From assembly GCF_030812335.1 (NCBI RefSeq), contig NZ_JAUSSN010000001.1, forward strand, positions 372,001 to 436,000: DNA of 64,000 nt. Direction: 5' to 3'. Shown here piece by piece: positions 24,454 through 32,802 of the stretch. The translations under genes were made by a program, and so were the position numbers. Position 1 is the stretch's first letter, and every line of letters begins with the position of its first letter. This DNA comes from Pseudarthrobacter oxydans. Lineage in GTDB: Bacteria > Actinomycetota > Actinomycetes > Actinomycetales > Micrococcaceae. A model generated the notes under the pieces. It ran no database searches and was not told the origin of the DNA. It saw only the letters and a program-made list of their open reading frames with translations.

Positions 24454-25026
24454 ATGGCCATCGAAGTCCGTCCGGCGACGCAGTTTGAGGACGTCAAGGC
24501 AGTGCTGGGCCCCAAACGGCCCGACGCCAACGTGTGCTGGTGCCTGAGCTACCGCATCCCCTCCAGACAGAACCTGGAGTTGCGCGGCCTGGAGCGCGGG
24601 GAACTGGTCCGGCAGCTGACCGGCCAGGACCCGCCGCCCGGCGTGCTCGCATACGACGGCGACGACGTGGTGGGCTGGGCGGCAGTCCATCCGCGCGCCG
24701 ACACCAGCTTTGCCCGCAACCGCAAGATCCCCCACGTGGACGAGCTCGCCGTGTGGTCGGTGTGGTGTATTCGGGTGCGACCCGGGCATCGCGGCCATGG
24801 AATCTCCCACCGGCTGTTGAAGGGCGCCGTCGACTTCGCCCGGAGCTACGGCGCGCCGGCCATCGAAGGCTATCCGGTCGATAATCAGGGCCAGCACGTC
24901 GACCTCACCATGGCCTATGTGGGCACCCGGAAGCTCTTCGAAGAGGCCGGGTTCGTCAAGGTCTCAGACACGGACTCCGTTATCAACGGCTTTCCGCGCG
25001 TGCTGATGCGCCTGGACCTGCGCTGA
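24454..25026 (+). CDS. GNAT family N-acetyltransferase
   Basis: Cytoplasmic acetyl-CoA-dependent acyltransferase of 190 residues. The acetyl-CoA-binding motif A is VRPGHRGHGISHRLLKGAVD, and the C-terminal part is LFEEAGFVKVSDTDSVINGFPRVLMRLDL, a common GNAT ending. The N-terminus contains VCWCLSYRIPSRQN, the start of a subgroup often annotated simply as GNAT. The ATG at 24454 was preferred over 24337 because it follows AAAGGA and because the upstream codons overlap the ALDH relic. Substrate unknown; it might acetylate a small molecule or antibiotic. Confidence 0.82.
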   Translation: MAIEVRPATQFEDVKAVLGPKRPDANVCWCLSYRIPSRQNLELRGLERGELVRQLTGQDPPPGVLAYDGDDVVGWAAVHPRADTSFARNRKIPHVDELAVWSVWCIRVRPGHRGHGISHRLLKGAVDFARSYGAPAIEGYPVDNQGQHVDLTMAYVGTRKLFEEAGFVKVSDTDSVINGFPRVLMRLDLR

Positions 25027-25229
25027 CATCGACGACGTGACGCCGCCGTAACGGCGGCCTCCGCGAGGGTCAACGTCCTGTGCACGCGCGCCCGAAGCAG
25101 TGCCCATCAGATCTCATTGCTGCAACCGAGCCTCGTCCAGCGCAACAATTTGGGCTGACCGGTCCAGCGAACGTTCCGCGGACCCGTCAGGCATTCACGA
25201 GAAATTTCCCGGTCCAGAAGCGAAAAGCG

Positions 25230-25258
25230 TTGACTGTGTCAGCAGTCATGGCTAATCT
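25230..25258 (+). promoter_or_regulatory. Sigma-70 type promoter of creatinase
   Basis: TTGACT and TAATCT are separated by exactly 17 bp, one of the best -35/-10 pairs in the window. The predicted transcript starts near 25265, about 85 bp before the creatinase ATG. Confidence 0.65.
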
Positions 25259-25261
25259 GAT

Positions 25262-25286
25262 GCAACAGCGTTGCGTTGAATGCAAC
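25262..25286 (+). promoter_or_regulatory. Inverted-repeat operator at the creatinase transcription start
   Basis: Three alternating half-sites lie directly after the -10 box: GCAAC-AGC-GTTGC (25262-25274), and that GTTGC is paired again with GCAAC seven bases on (to 25286). A protein bound here would block initiation or early elongation. The IclR-type gene downstream of creatinase and the PucR-type gene beyond it are candidates. Confidence 0.5.
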
Positions 25287-25350
25287 CAACACGGGGTGCT
25301 CACCCGTTCCGACGTTCCCCGTGAAGAAACCATCGACGAAAGGCACCACA

Positions 25351-26604
25351 ATGACCACGACCACCGACAACGCTTCGTCCATCGCCGAACTGGAGCGCCT
25401 CAAGGTCCTGCATAACGGCACGAAGGTCAGCCTCACGTTCTCCGACGCCGAGTTTGAGCGCCGGCTGGCCGGACTGCGCCGGATCATGGCGGAGAAGAGC
25501 CTGGACGCCGTCGTCCTGACGAGCTACCACTCCATCAAGTACTACTCCGACTTCCTGTTCACCTACTTCGGCCGCTCCTACGCCATGGTGGTCACCAAGG
25601 ACGACACCGTGACCGTCACGGCCAACATCGACGCCGGCATGCCCTGGCGCCGCAGCTACGGCGACAATGTGGTCTACACGGACTGGCGCCGCGACAACTA
25701 CATCTTCGCCATCCAGGAGGTGCTGCGCACCCGCGGCATTTCCCCGCGCCGGATCGGCGTCGAAGATGACTCGCTCCCGCTGGACAACCGCAACAAGATC
25801 CAGGCCGCCTTCGAATCGGCCACCCTGATCGACGTCGCCCAGGCAGCCATGCGCCAGCGGATGATCAAATCGGCCGAAGAGATCGAGGTCATCAAGCACG
25901 GGGCCCGCATCGGCGACCTGGGCGGGGAAGCCATCCGCAACGCCATCACCGGCGGGATCACCGAATACGAGGTCGCCCTGATCGGCACCGAAGCCATGGT
26001 CCACGAAATCGCCCGGACCTTCCCGGATTCCGAAATCCGGGACACCTGGGTCTGGTTCCAGTCCGGCATCAACACCGACGGCGCCCACAACTGGGCGACC
26101 ACCCGCAAGATCCAGGAACACGACATCCTGTCCCTGAACTGCTTCCCGATGACTTCCGGCTACTACACGGCCCTGGAACGCACCCTGTTCTACGGCGAGC
26201 CCGACGCCCGCTCCCTGGAGCTGTGGAACATCAACGTGGAAGTCCACAAGCGCGGCCTTGAACTCATCAAGCCGGGCGCGGTCTGCAAGGACATCGCGGC
26301 TGAACTCAACGAGATCTACGTGGGCCACGGCCTGCTGGCCAACCGGACCTTCGGCTACGGGCACTCCTTCGGCGTCCTCAGCCACTACTACGGCCGGGAG
26401 GCCGGACTCGAGCTCCGCGAGGACATCGACACCGTGCTGGAACCGGGCATGGTGGTCTCCATGGAACCGATGATCACGGTCCTGGACGGCCAGCCCGGCG
26501 CGGGCGGCTACCGTGAGCACGACATCCTGGTGGTCGGCGAGGACGGCGCGGAGAACATCACCAAGTTCCCGTTCGGCCCCGAATACAACATCGTGGGCGC
26601 CTGA
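25351..26604 (+). CDS. Creatinase (creatine amidinohydrolase)
   Basis: Cytoplasmic enzyme hydrolysing creatine to sarcosine and urea (EC 3.5.3.3), with the M24 'pita-bread' fold. The 417 residues match the Pseudomonas enzyme closely along the whole chain: TSYHSIKYYSDFLFTYFGR, NIDAGMPWRRSYGDNVVYTD, WFQSGINTDGAHNWATTRK, ILSLNCFPMTSGYYTALER, FGYGHSFGVLSHYYGREAG and VLEPGMVVSMEPM. These hold the substrate-binding and catalytic His and Glu residues rather than the metal ligands of aminopeptidases. The ATG at 25351 follows AAAGG by six bases; a further in-frame ATG at 25276 lies over the operator and was rejected. It acts after creatininase, encoded 4 kb downstream. Confidence 0.95.
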   Translation: MTTTTDNASSIAELERLKVLHNGTKVSLTFSDAEFERRLAGLRRIMAEKSLDAVVLTSYHSIKYYSDFLFTYFGRSYAMVVTKDDTVTVTANIDAGMPWRRSYGDNVVYTDWRRDNYIFAIQEVLRTRGISPRRIGVEDDSLPLDNRNKIQAAFESATLIDVAQAAMRQRMIKSAEEIEVIKHGARIGDLGGEAIRNAITGGITEYEVALIGTEAMVHEIARTFPDSEIRDTWVWFQSGINTDGAHNWATTRKIQEHDILSLNCFPMTSGYYTALERTLFYGEPDARSLELWNINVEVHKRGLELIKPGAVCKDIAAELNEIYVGHGLLANRTFGYGHSFGVLSHYYGREAGLELREDIDTVLEPGMVVSMEPMITVLDGQPGAGGYREHDILVVGEDGAENITKFPFGPEYNIVGA

Positions 26605-26621
26605 TCCGCTGACCCGCAATG

Positions 26622-26654
26622 AAGCGGCGCCACGTCTGACGTGGCGCCGCTTTT
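26622..26654 (+). terminator. Intrinsic terminator after creatinase
   Basis: AAGCGGCGCCACG-TCTGA-CGTGGCGCCGCTT is a perfect thirteen-base-pair stem that continues into TTTT. It lies 18 bp after the creatinase stop and 31 bp before the IclR start, so creatinase is probably transcribed alone. Confidence 0.85.
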
Positions 26655-26684
26655 CGGCCCCCGTACGGAATGATGGGAGGCACC

Positions 26685-27512
26685 ATGAGTCCAGAAGAAT
26701 CTGCTGACACCCCCACAAACGGCGACACCAAGGGCACCTCCGTCATCGTCAACGCCATCGCCGTGCTGCGGACTTTCACCGCCGACGAGCCGCTGCTCGG
26801 GGTCACCGAGATCGCCAACCGCGTCGGCCTGCACAAAAGCACCGTTTCCCGGATCCTGGCCACGTTCGAGCAGGAGCACCTCGTGGAGCGCGATCCGGAA
26901 ACCCGCCGCTTCCGTCTAGGCCTGGGCCTCATCGCCGTTGCCGGCCCGCTGCTCGCGGAACTGGAGGAACGGCGAGTGGCGTACCCGGTGCTGCGGGAAC
27001 TCACCGAACAGACCGGCGAAACCAGCGCCCTGATGGTCTGGAACGGGTCCGAGTCGATGTGCGTGGAACAGATCGCCAGCCACCACCAGATCAAACACAC
27101 CACCCCGTTGGGCGCCCGCTACCAGGACGCCATGAGCGCCTCCGTGCAGGTGTTCCTCTCCGCCGAACCGGCCGAGCGTGTCCGTGCCCTGCTCCGCAGC
27201 GGAGCCATCACCTATCCGGGTCTGGATGATGCCAGCCTCGACGGTTACCAGACCAAACTCAGCGACGTCGTCCGCCGCGGGTGGGCCATCAACTACGGGG
27301 AATCATCCATCGACGAGGTCGGCGTCGCCGCGCCCGTCTTCGACCACCGCGGGGACATCGTGGCCGCCGTGCTCATCCCGGCCCCCCGCTTCCGTGTCTC
27401 CCGCGAGCGGCTGCAAAACCTGGGCGAGGCGTGCGCCGCTGCTGCGGGCCGGGTCACCACGCGCCTCGGCGGACGTCCGCCGGCGAGGCCGGAGCGGGCC
27501 GGCCCCGGGTAG
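26685..27512 (+). CDS. IclR family transcriptional regulator
   Basis: DNA-binding regulator of 275 residues. The N-terminal winged helix reads LGVTEIANRVGLHKSTVSRILATF, followed by the wing EHLVERDPETRRFRLG. The C-terminal effector domain has the typical core through LGARYQDAMSASVQVFLSAEP and GWAINYGESSIDEVGVAAPVFDHRG. The ATG at 26685 has GGGAGG just upstream; an in-frame ATG at 26670 lies before that site. The nearest partners are creatinase upstream and PucR convergent. Control of creatinase through the repeat at 25262 is a reasonable hypothesis. Confidence 0.88.
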   Translation: MSPEESADTPTNGDTKGTSVIVNAIAVLRTFTADEPLLGVTEIANRVGLHKSTVSRILATFEQEHLVERDPETRRFRLGLGLIAVAGPLLAELEERRVAYPVLRELTEQTGETSALMVWNGSESMCVEQIASHHQIKHTTPLGARYQDAMSASVQVFLSAEPAERVRALLRSGAITYPGLDDASLDGYQTKLSDVVRRGWAINYGESSIDEVGVAAPVFDHRGDIVAAVLIPAPRFRVSRERLQNLGEACAAAAGRVTTRLGGRPPARPERAGPG

Positions 27513-27551
27513 GACTCAGGCCGGCCGGGCTCCTCCGGGCAGCCTGACTAC

Positions 27552-29156
27552 TCAGGCCAGCCGGGCCAGCCGGGCGGCCAGATGCAGTGCCGCCAGCCGG
27601 CCCGAGTCCCGGGGGTCGCCGCCGCACAGCTCGAAGATCCGCCGCAGCCGCTGGTGCATCGACTGCCGCTCCACATGAAGCTCGCGGGCCGCGTGGGCGG
27701 TGTTGCAGCCGCAGTCCAGCCACGTGGCCAGGGTGTCGAGCAGCCGCGAATTTCGCTGTGCGTCGTGATCCAGGAGCGCGCCCAGTTGCTGGCGCACGAA
27801 GTTCCGCCGCTGGTACGGGTCCAGCGATTGAACAGTGAGACGTTCCACCGCGAAGGCTTCGGCGTCGATCACGGGACGGTGCACGCCGCCGCTTCCCGGG
27901 CGGGCCTGTTCCGGGGAAGCCGCCAATTCCAGCGTGAGCTTGGCTTCGGACAGCGACCAGGGAGCGTCCGAAATGCCGGCCACCAGTGGGCCCACGGCGG
28001 CGAGCGTTCCGTCCATGGCGGGCAGCTCCGAGAGGTCTGCCAGGAGCCGCTGCCGGCTCTCTTCCGTGGCATCCCCGGCCAGACTGGCTATGGCGAGAAG
28101 CTCGGCGTTGTCGACGTAGGTGGCGTGGGACTGCGCCGCCCGGGACAGGTGCTGCTCGAGGGATGTGCGCAGCTGTTGGGAGATATCCGAGCGCACCACC
28201 ACGGCCACGAGCGGGGCGGAGACCGGAATTCCGGCGGCTGACGCCAACTGTTGCAGCCGCCAGGGCTGGCTGCCCGAATCGATGGCGCGGATCAGTGCTG
28301 CTCCGGCAACCTCCCGCAGTCCGGGGGACATCCGCTGCAGCATGGCCAGGGCCAGAATGTCCACGGAGCGTTTTCCGGCAGTCCGGGCAAGGTTCTCGTC
28401 CTCCTCCGCCGGAACCCGGAGCAAGAGCTGCGCGGCCAGGATGCCACGGACCGGAACGTCGATGTGGATCAGGCGTGCATGCTCGTGCGGCGCGGATTCT
28501 GGTATCCCGGGTCCAGGGGTCCCGGGCTCGGGCGCGGCACTGCTGGCGTCTGCGTCGGCGGCGGTGCCGGCGTCGGCGGTCTCGGCATGCGCTGGCGTGG
28601 CACTGGCCAGGGGTGCGCCGGTGAGGGATGCCAGCGTCACCTCACTGTGGGTGATCCCCGCGAGCACGGCCAGGATCCGGTCCAGGCTGCCGCCGTGTGC
28701 CAGCTCGACGGCCATCGCGTGACTGGCCTCATCCGCCCGCCGCAGCTGCGAGACCGACTCGCTGACCAGTGAGGAGTTGATGGCCTGCATAACACTGACA
28801 AACGGCACCACCTTGCGCAGTTCGATCAGCGGAAGGCCGGCTGCTTCGGCAGCGGCCACCATCGAGGACGGGAGTGATGGGAGGGCGACGCCGGTTTCGA
28901 TGGCCAAGGCAGCCACTCCGCGCTCTGCCAGCTGGCGGATGTAGGTGACCCGCCGCTCCTCGGAGGCGAGGGCGAGGGCCTCCCCTCCCGTCAGCAGGAG
29001 TTCCCCGCCGTCCAGCAACGGCGCGATGTCCAGAATCTCACTGGAGTGGATCCAGCGGAGCTGGGTCCTGGCCGCGGTACCTGCCGCCGCCCGGACCACC
29101 GGATCAGCGGCCGCAAGGGTCGGATGGGCTAAGACATCCTGAAGACGTACTGTCAT
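27552..29156 (-). CDS. PucR family transcriptional regulator
   Basis: A 534-residue regulator with the PucR layout: an N-terminal purine-catabolism (PucR) sensory domain (MTVRLQDVLAHPTLAAADPV through PLIELRKVVPFVSVMQAINS), a central CdaR-type GGDEF-like domain, and a C-terminal HTH_30 (LDTLATWLDCGCNTAHAARELHVERQSMHQRLRRI). The ATG at 29156 follows CGGAG by four bases; an earlier in-frame ATG at 29243 would cross the operator and was not used. PucR proteins activate purine/allantoin and related nitrogen genes. It is divergent from the NCS1 permease-creatininase operon, with an 18-bp palindrome between, so it probably controls creatinine use. A Pro/Ala/Gly-rich loop near residue 220 (PEPGTPGPGIPESAP) is unusual. 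Confidence 0.88.
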   Translation of the reverse strand: MTVRLQDVLAHPTLAAADPVVRAAAGTAARTQLRWIHSSEILDIAPLLDGGELLLTGGEALALASEERRVTYIRQLAERGVAALAIETGVALPSLPSSMVAAAEAAGLPLIELRKVVPFVSVMQAINSSLVSESVSQLRRADEASHAMAVELAHGGSLDRILAVLAGITHSEVTLASLTGAPLASATPAHAETADAGTAADADASSAAPEPGTPGPGIPESAPHEHARLIHIDVPVRGILAAQLLLRVPAEEDENLARTAGKRSVDILALAMLQRMSPGLREVAGAALIRAIDSGSQPWRLQQLASAAGIPVSAPLVAVVVRSDISQQLRTSLEQHLSRAAQSHATYVDNAELLAIASLAGDATEESRQRLLADLSELPAMDGTLAAVGPLVAGISDAPWSLSEAKLTLELAASPEQARPGSGGVHRPVIDAEAFAVERLTVQSLDPYQRRNFVRQQLGALLDHDAQRNSRLLDTLATWLDCGCNTAHAARELHVERQSMHQRLRRIFELCGGDPRDSGRLAALHLAARLARLA

Positions 29157-29208
29157 GACACTCCGTCGCGTAAAGCAAGCATTAACTAGACACATCCTAT
29201 ATAGCCGG

Positions 29209-29226
29209 ATGTGGCATATGCCACAT
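29209..29226. promoter_or_regulatory. 18-bp perfect palindrome between pucR-type gene and NCS1 permease
   Basis: ATGTGGCATATGCCACAT is identical to its reverse complement and is centred 44 bp before the permease ATG and 61 bp from the PucR start. A perfect 18-bp dyad in a 105-bp divergent gap is a strong operator candidate for the PucR-type protein. A TATAGG box lies beside it on the minus strand. Confidence 0.65.
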
Positions 29227-29261
29227 AATCTTGAAGGACCCACTCACTCACGGAGGCTCCA

Positions 29262-30791
29262 ATGCGTGAAACCCCCCCAATGATTTCGGCTAGCCCCGCC
29301 CCCGCAGTCAACGAAGACTGCGAAGCCTGGCTCCAGCCCATCCCCGAATCCCAGCGGACGCGGAAGGTCTCAGGCCAGTTCTGGATCTGGGCCGGCGCCA
29401 ACCTCGCCCCGATCAACTGGGTGCTCGGCGCCCTCGGCATCCACCTCGGCCTCGGCTTCGCCGACACCGTCACTGTTCTGGTTTTGGGGAACCTGATCGG
29501 CATGCTGCTCTTCGGCTGCTTCGTGCTGCTGGGCCAGAAGACGGGGGCGACCGGCATGGTCCTGGCCCGGGCCGCGTTTGGCCGCCGCGGAAACTACCTT
29601 CCGGCAGCCATTCAGGCGCTGCTGGTCATCGGCTGGTGCGCGGTCAACACCTGGATCATCCTGGACCTGGTGATGGCGCTGTTCGGCACCCTCGGCTGGG
29701 TTGACCCGACGGCCCAGAACTACGCCTGGAAGATCGGCGTCGCCACGGCCATCATGGCCGCGCAGGTCGCCATCGCCTGGTTCGGCTACAGGGCCATTGC
29801 GGCCTTTGAAAAGTGGACCGTGCCGCCCACCATCATCATCCTCGCCGTGATGTCCGCCGTCGCCTGGTTCGGCATGAAGATCAACTGGTCCTACGCCGGA
29901 CCGGCCGGCAATATCCTCGAAGGCTCCGAGCGCATCGCCGCGATGAGCGCGGTCATGACGGCGATCGGCATCGGCTGGGGCATCACCTGGTTCACGTATG
30001 CCGCCGACTACTCCCGCTTCGTCAGCACCGAAGTGCCCAAGCGCAAGGTCTACCTCGCCTCGGTCCTGGGGCAGTTCATCCCCGTCGTCTGGCTCGGAAT
30101 CCTGGGCGCCAGCCTGGCCACCAACAGCGGTGAGATCGACCCCGGCAAACTGATTGTCCAGAACTTCGGCGTCCTGGCGCTCCCGGTCCTCCTGATGGTC
30201 CTGCACGGGCCCATCGCCACCAATATCCTGAACATCTACACCTTCTCCGTCGCGACGCAGGCCCTCGACATCACCATCAGCCGCCGCAAGCTCAACCTGT
30301 TCGTCGGTGTGTTCTCGCTCGCCGCCGTCGTCTTCTTCATCTTCCAGGAGGACTTCGCCGCCGTCCTGGACGCGTGGCTGATCGGACTCGTAGCGTGGGT
30401 GGCCGCCTGGGGCGGCGTCATGCTGGTGCACTACTTCTGGATTGAGAAGCGTTGGCCCAGCGACCCGGCCCGGCTGTTCGACGCGGTGGGCACCAAGCGC
30501 CTCCCGGGTGTGAACCCCGCGGGCATCGCGTCCCTGCTCATCGGAATCTTCGCCACCTGGCTGTTTATGTACGGGCTGGTCCCGGCAATGCAGGGCCCCA
30601 TCGCCGTAGCCCTCGGCGGGTGGGATCTGTCCTGGCTGGCCGGCGGACTGTCCAGCGCCACGGCCTACGCCCTGATGGGGCCGCGCTTCCACAAGAAGTA
30701 CCTTCAGGTGCCCAGCGCCGACGAGGCTGCCCCGGTTTCCGCTCAGCATCGCATCAGCGACCTCTCCGCAGCCACCACCACCGCCCTCTGA
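29262..30791 (+). CDS. NCS1 family permease, probable creatinine/nucleobase transporter
   Basis: Membrane cation symporter of 509 residues with about twelve helices. The first loop QRTRKVSGQFWIWAGANLAP and the segment ATGMVLARAAFGRRGNYLPAA are typical of the cytosine/purine (CodB-like) NCS1 family. The ATG follows GGAGG by five bases. The stop is 16 bp before creatininase, so import and first hydrolysis of the same compound are encoded together. This operon partner suggests creatinine as substrate rather than cytosine. The family is known to take purines, pyrimidines, allantoin, hydantoins and creatinine. Confidence 0.9.
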   Translation: MRETPPMISASPAPAVNEDCEAWLQPIPESQRTRKVSGQFWIWAGANLAPINWVLGALGIHLGLGFADTVTVLVLGNLIGMLLFGCFVLLGQKTGATGMVLARAAFGRRGNYLPAAIQALLVIGWCAVNTWIILDLVMALFGTLGWVDPTAQNYAWKIGVATAIMAAQVAIAWFGYRAIAAFEKWTVPPTIIILAVMSAVAWFGMKINWSYAGPAGNILEGSERIAAMSAVMTAIGIGWGITWFTYAADYSRFVSTEVPKRKVYLASVLGQFIPVVWLGILGASLATNSGEIDPGKLIVQNFGVLALPVLLMVLHGPIATNILNIYTFSVATQALDITISRRKLNLFVGVFSLAAVVFFIFQEDFAAVLDAWLIGLVAWVAAWGGVMLVHYFWIEKRWPSDPARLFDAVGTKRLPGVNPAGIASLLIGIFATWLFMYGLVPAMQGPIAVALGGWDLSWLAGGLSSATAYALMGPRFHKKYLQVPSADEAAPVSAQHRISDLSAATTTAL

Positions 30792-30807
30792 CCAGGAGAT
30801 CACCAGC

Positions 30808-31611
30808 ATGGACAAGTCAGTATTTCTGGAAGACCTGGATGCCTTTGCCTACCGCGAAGCCTTGGCATCAGGGGAGGCGATCGTCCTCATTCCCGTCGGT
30901 TCCCTGGAGCAGCACGGCCCGCACCTTCCGCTGGGAACGGACACCATCCTGTCTTCCCATTTCGCCGAGGGTGTCGCGCGGCGGCTGGGTGCACTGGTTG
31001 CCCAGCCGATCGCCTACGGGTACAAGTCGCAGCAGAAGTCCGGCGGCGGCAACCACCTCTCGGGCACTGTCAGCCTGGATGGCGCCACCCTCGTCGGCGT
31101 GGCGCGCAACCTGGTCAAGTCCTTCCTCAAGCAGGGCGTCCGGCACGTGGTCTTCATCAACGGCCACTTCGAGAACTATCAGTTCCTGTACGAGGGAATC
31201 GACCTGGCCCTGGACGAACTGGGGATTGAGCCCGGGGCCGAGCAGAGCGTGCTGCTGCTGTCGTACTGGGACTTTGTCAGCCAGGACACGCTGATGCAGG
31301 TCTACCCCGATGGCTTCCCGGGCTGGGACATCGAGCACGGCGGGGTCCTGGAAACCTCACTCATGCTCCACCTCGAACCGGCCCGGGTTGCCATGGACCG
31401 CCTGATCGACGGGCCTGCCGCGGTCCTGCCGCGCTTCGACAGGCTGCCGGTGGTGCCGGAGCGGACACCCGCCACCGGGTGCCTGTCATCCGCCGCGGGC
31501 TCCAGCACTGCCAAGGGCGGGCTGCTGTACGGGCAGGTGGTCGGAGATCTGGCCGCCGACCTCGCAGGTGAACTGATCCGTGAACCCGCGCTCGCAGTTG
31601 TTCCGGCGTAG
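30808..31611 (+). CDS. Creatininase (creatinine amidohydrolase)
   Basis: Metal-dependent enzyme opening creatinine to creatine (EC 3.5.2.10), 267 residues. It agrees with the authentic Pseudomonas enzyme rather than with the wider creatininase family: VGSLEQHGPHLPLGTD carries the metal ligands Glu, His and Asp, then YGYKSQQKSGGGNHLSGT, SLDGATL, FINGHFENYQFLYEGIDLAL with His and Glu ligands, LLSYWDFV and GWDIEHGGVLETSLML. AGGAGATCACC precedes the ATG. It forms an operon with the NCS1 permease. Its product is the substrate of the creatinase at 25351. Confidence 0.95.
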   Translation: MDKSVFLEDLDAFAYREALASGEAIVLIPVGSLEQHGPHLPLGTDTILSSHFAEGVARRLGALVAQPIAYGYKSQQKSGGGNHLSGTVSLDGATLVGVARNLVKSFLKQGVRHVVFINGHFENYQFLYEGIDLALDELGIEPGAEQSVLLLSYWDFVSQDTLMQVYPDGFPGWDIEHGGVLETSLMLHLEPARVAMDRLIDGPAAVLPRFDRLPVVPERTPATGCLSSAAGSSTAKGGLLYGQVVGDLAADLAGELIREPALAVVPA

Positions 31612-31625
31612 GGCATAACGATCCA

Positions 31626-31685
31626 CAGGCCTCCTCCGAAGGGGTAGCTGCGCTCCTGCCCGGTTACCTCTTCGGAGGAGGCCTG
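31626..31685 (+). terminator. Long-armed hairpin after creatininase
   Basis: CAGGCCTCCTCCGAAG at 31626-31641 is perfectly complementary to the sequence ending at 31685, giving a 16-base-pair stem with a 28-base loop. It starts 15 bp after the creatininase stop. There is no T-run. It may terminate the permease-creatininase transcript or protect its 3' end. Confidence 0.6.
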
Positions 31686-31796
31686 GCCACGGCGTGTCGC
31701 CTGGTCCGGGCCGCTTCCCTGGACGGGTAACTGGGCGGGAGCGCGGGACCCGCCGCTCACTCTGGGTTGGCTGCCCGGCTGCCCGGCTGGCGGTCT

Positions 31797-31870
31797 GCCC
31801 GGCAAACCGCGACCACGCCCTCGAGGTGCTCGCGGACAGCTGGTACCACCTGCTGTCCGGCGAGGGCTGA
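31797..31870 (+). pseudogene. Possible gene relic, C-terminal fragment only
   Basis: A short plus-strand segment reads ANRDHALEVLADSWYHLLSGEG before a TGA, with almost all third positions G or C, as in real coding DNA. There is no upstream start or ribosome site and the 5' side is a repetitive GCCCGGCT tract. It looks like the tail of a lost protein. The family is not recognised. Confidence 0.25.
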
Positions 31871-31879
31871 AGGCAGCGC

Positions 31880-32695
31880 TCAGTACAGGAAGATCGGCAG
31901 CCAGTCGTGGTTGTGGGCGTGCACCAGCGCGAGGAACAGCACGAAGTCGAAGGCCAGGTGCACCGTCACGACGTAGGTGAGGGACTTCGTCAGCTTGAAG
32001 GTGTAACCCTGCAGCAGGGCGAACGGGAACGTCAGGAGCGGCCCCCACGCCTGGTAGCCGATCTCCCACAGAAACGACGAGAAGATCACGGCTTGCAGGA
32101 TGTTTGCCAGCCAGTCCGGAAAGTGCCGCCGCAGCAGTGCGAACGTGGTGCAGACAAAAAACAGCTCGTCCCAGATGCCAACGGCGTTCACTCCGAGAAA
32201 GAGCTTCCAGAAGATCGCCGGGTCGGAGGCGTCCGGCCAGTTTTGGTAGACCCCGGTGCTGATCAGGTAGACGGGCAGAATGAAGTATCCGAGCAGGACG
32301 ACGCCGATCAGGTACAACCTCGCGGTCAACGGCCATTTACGGCCGGTGTTCACCGGAAACTTGATGATGTCCTCGCGGTAGACGAACCGTGACACCAGCC
32401 ACGGGACCAGTACGGCCAGGGCGAGGGCGCCGCCCATGAGGACCATGTGCTGGGTGCTCAAGTCAGCGTTAAGCGGAACAACGCTGATGATGACCATTCC
32501 CGCCGCGATCAGCGCGAGGTGCCGCATCAGTTCGCGGTCAATGATGGCCGCCGCGACCAGGCCCCCGGCAAGCAGACCGTAGCCAAGGTCATTCTCGGCG
32601 CCGAACAGCAGCACGCCGGACACGGAGACAAGCCCCGCCGGCACCAGTTTCCAGCTGAGTGCGGTACGGGGACGTTCCGTCGAGATCGATGTCAC
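31880..32695 (-). CDS. CPBP/CAAX-like intramembrane protein with altered catalytic motif
   Basis: A 271-residue protein with about eight transmembrane helices. The second half resembles the CPBP (Abi) family: GIWDELFFVCTTFALLRRHFP corresponds to motif 1 (normally EExxxR), ILQAVIFSSFLWEIGYQAWG to motif 2, and VTVHLAFDFVLFLALV to the His-xxx-Asp/Asn motif 3. Motif 1 reads Asp-Glu with no Arg three residues later, so proteolytic activity is doubtful. The gene stands alone, convergent with the creatinine operon and divergent from the MarR regulator. A rhodopsin-like or enzyme-maturation role is conceivable; no specific function is assigned. Confidence 0.7.
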   Translation of the reverse strand: MTSISTERPRTALSWKLVPAGLVSVSGVLLFGAENDLGYGLLAGGLVAAAIIDRELMRHLALIAAGMVIISVVPLNADLSTQHMVLMGGALALAVLVPWLVSRFVYREDIIKFPVNTGRKWPLTARLYLIGVVLLGYFILPVYLISTGVYQNWPDASDPAIFWKLFLGVNAVGIWDELFFVCTTFALLRRHFPDWLANILQAVIFSSFLWEIGYQAWGPLLTFPFALLQGYTFKLTKSLTYVVTVHLAFDFVLFLALVHAHNHDWLPIFLY

Positions 32696-32802
32696 CCCAC
32701 CAGCATGCCAGTGCCGTCCGTGGAGCGGAACGGCTCAGGGGCAGGCACCTTGGGCCGCAGGCGCCGGACGGGGTGGTCCGGCCCGAAGCCTATGCTTATG
32801 GA

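Larger units (their letters stand above)
25027..25350. other. Intergenic region holding the creatinase promoter
   Basis: No gene is seen in the 324 bp. The first 150 bp show no clear signal. The second half carries a strong sigma-70-type promoter and an inverted-repeat cluster, both listed separately, followed by about 65 bp of leader with AAAGG before the creatinase ATG. Confidence 0.5.

Noticed and set aside
25276..25350. An extended N-terminus of creatinase starting at 25276
   Set aside because: It would begin within the operator repeat and lacks a ribosome site; known creatinases start close to the ATG at 25351.
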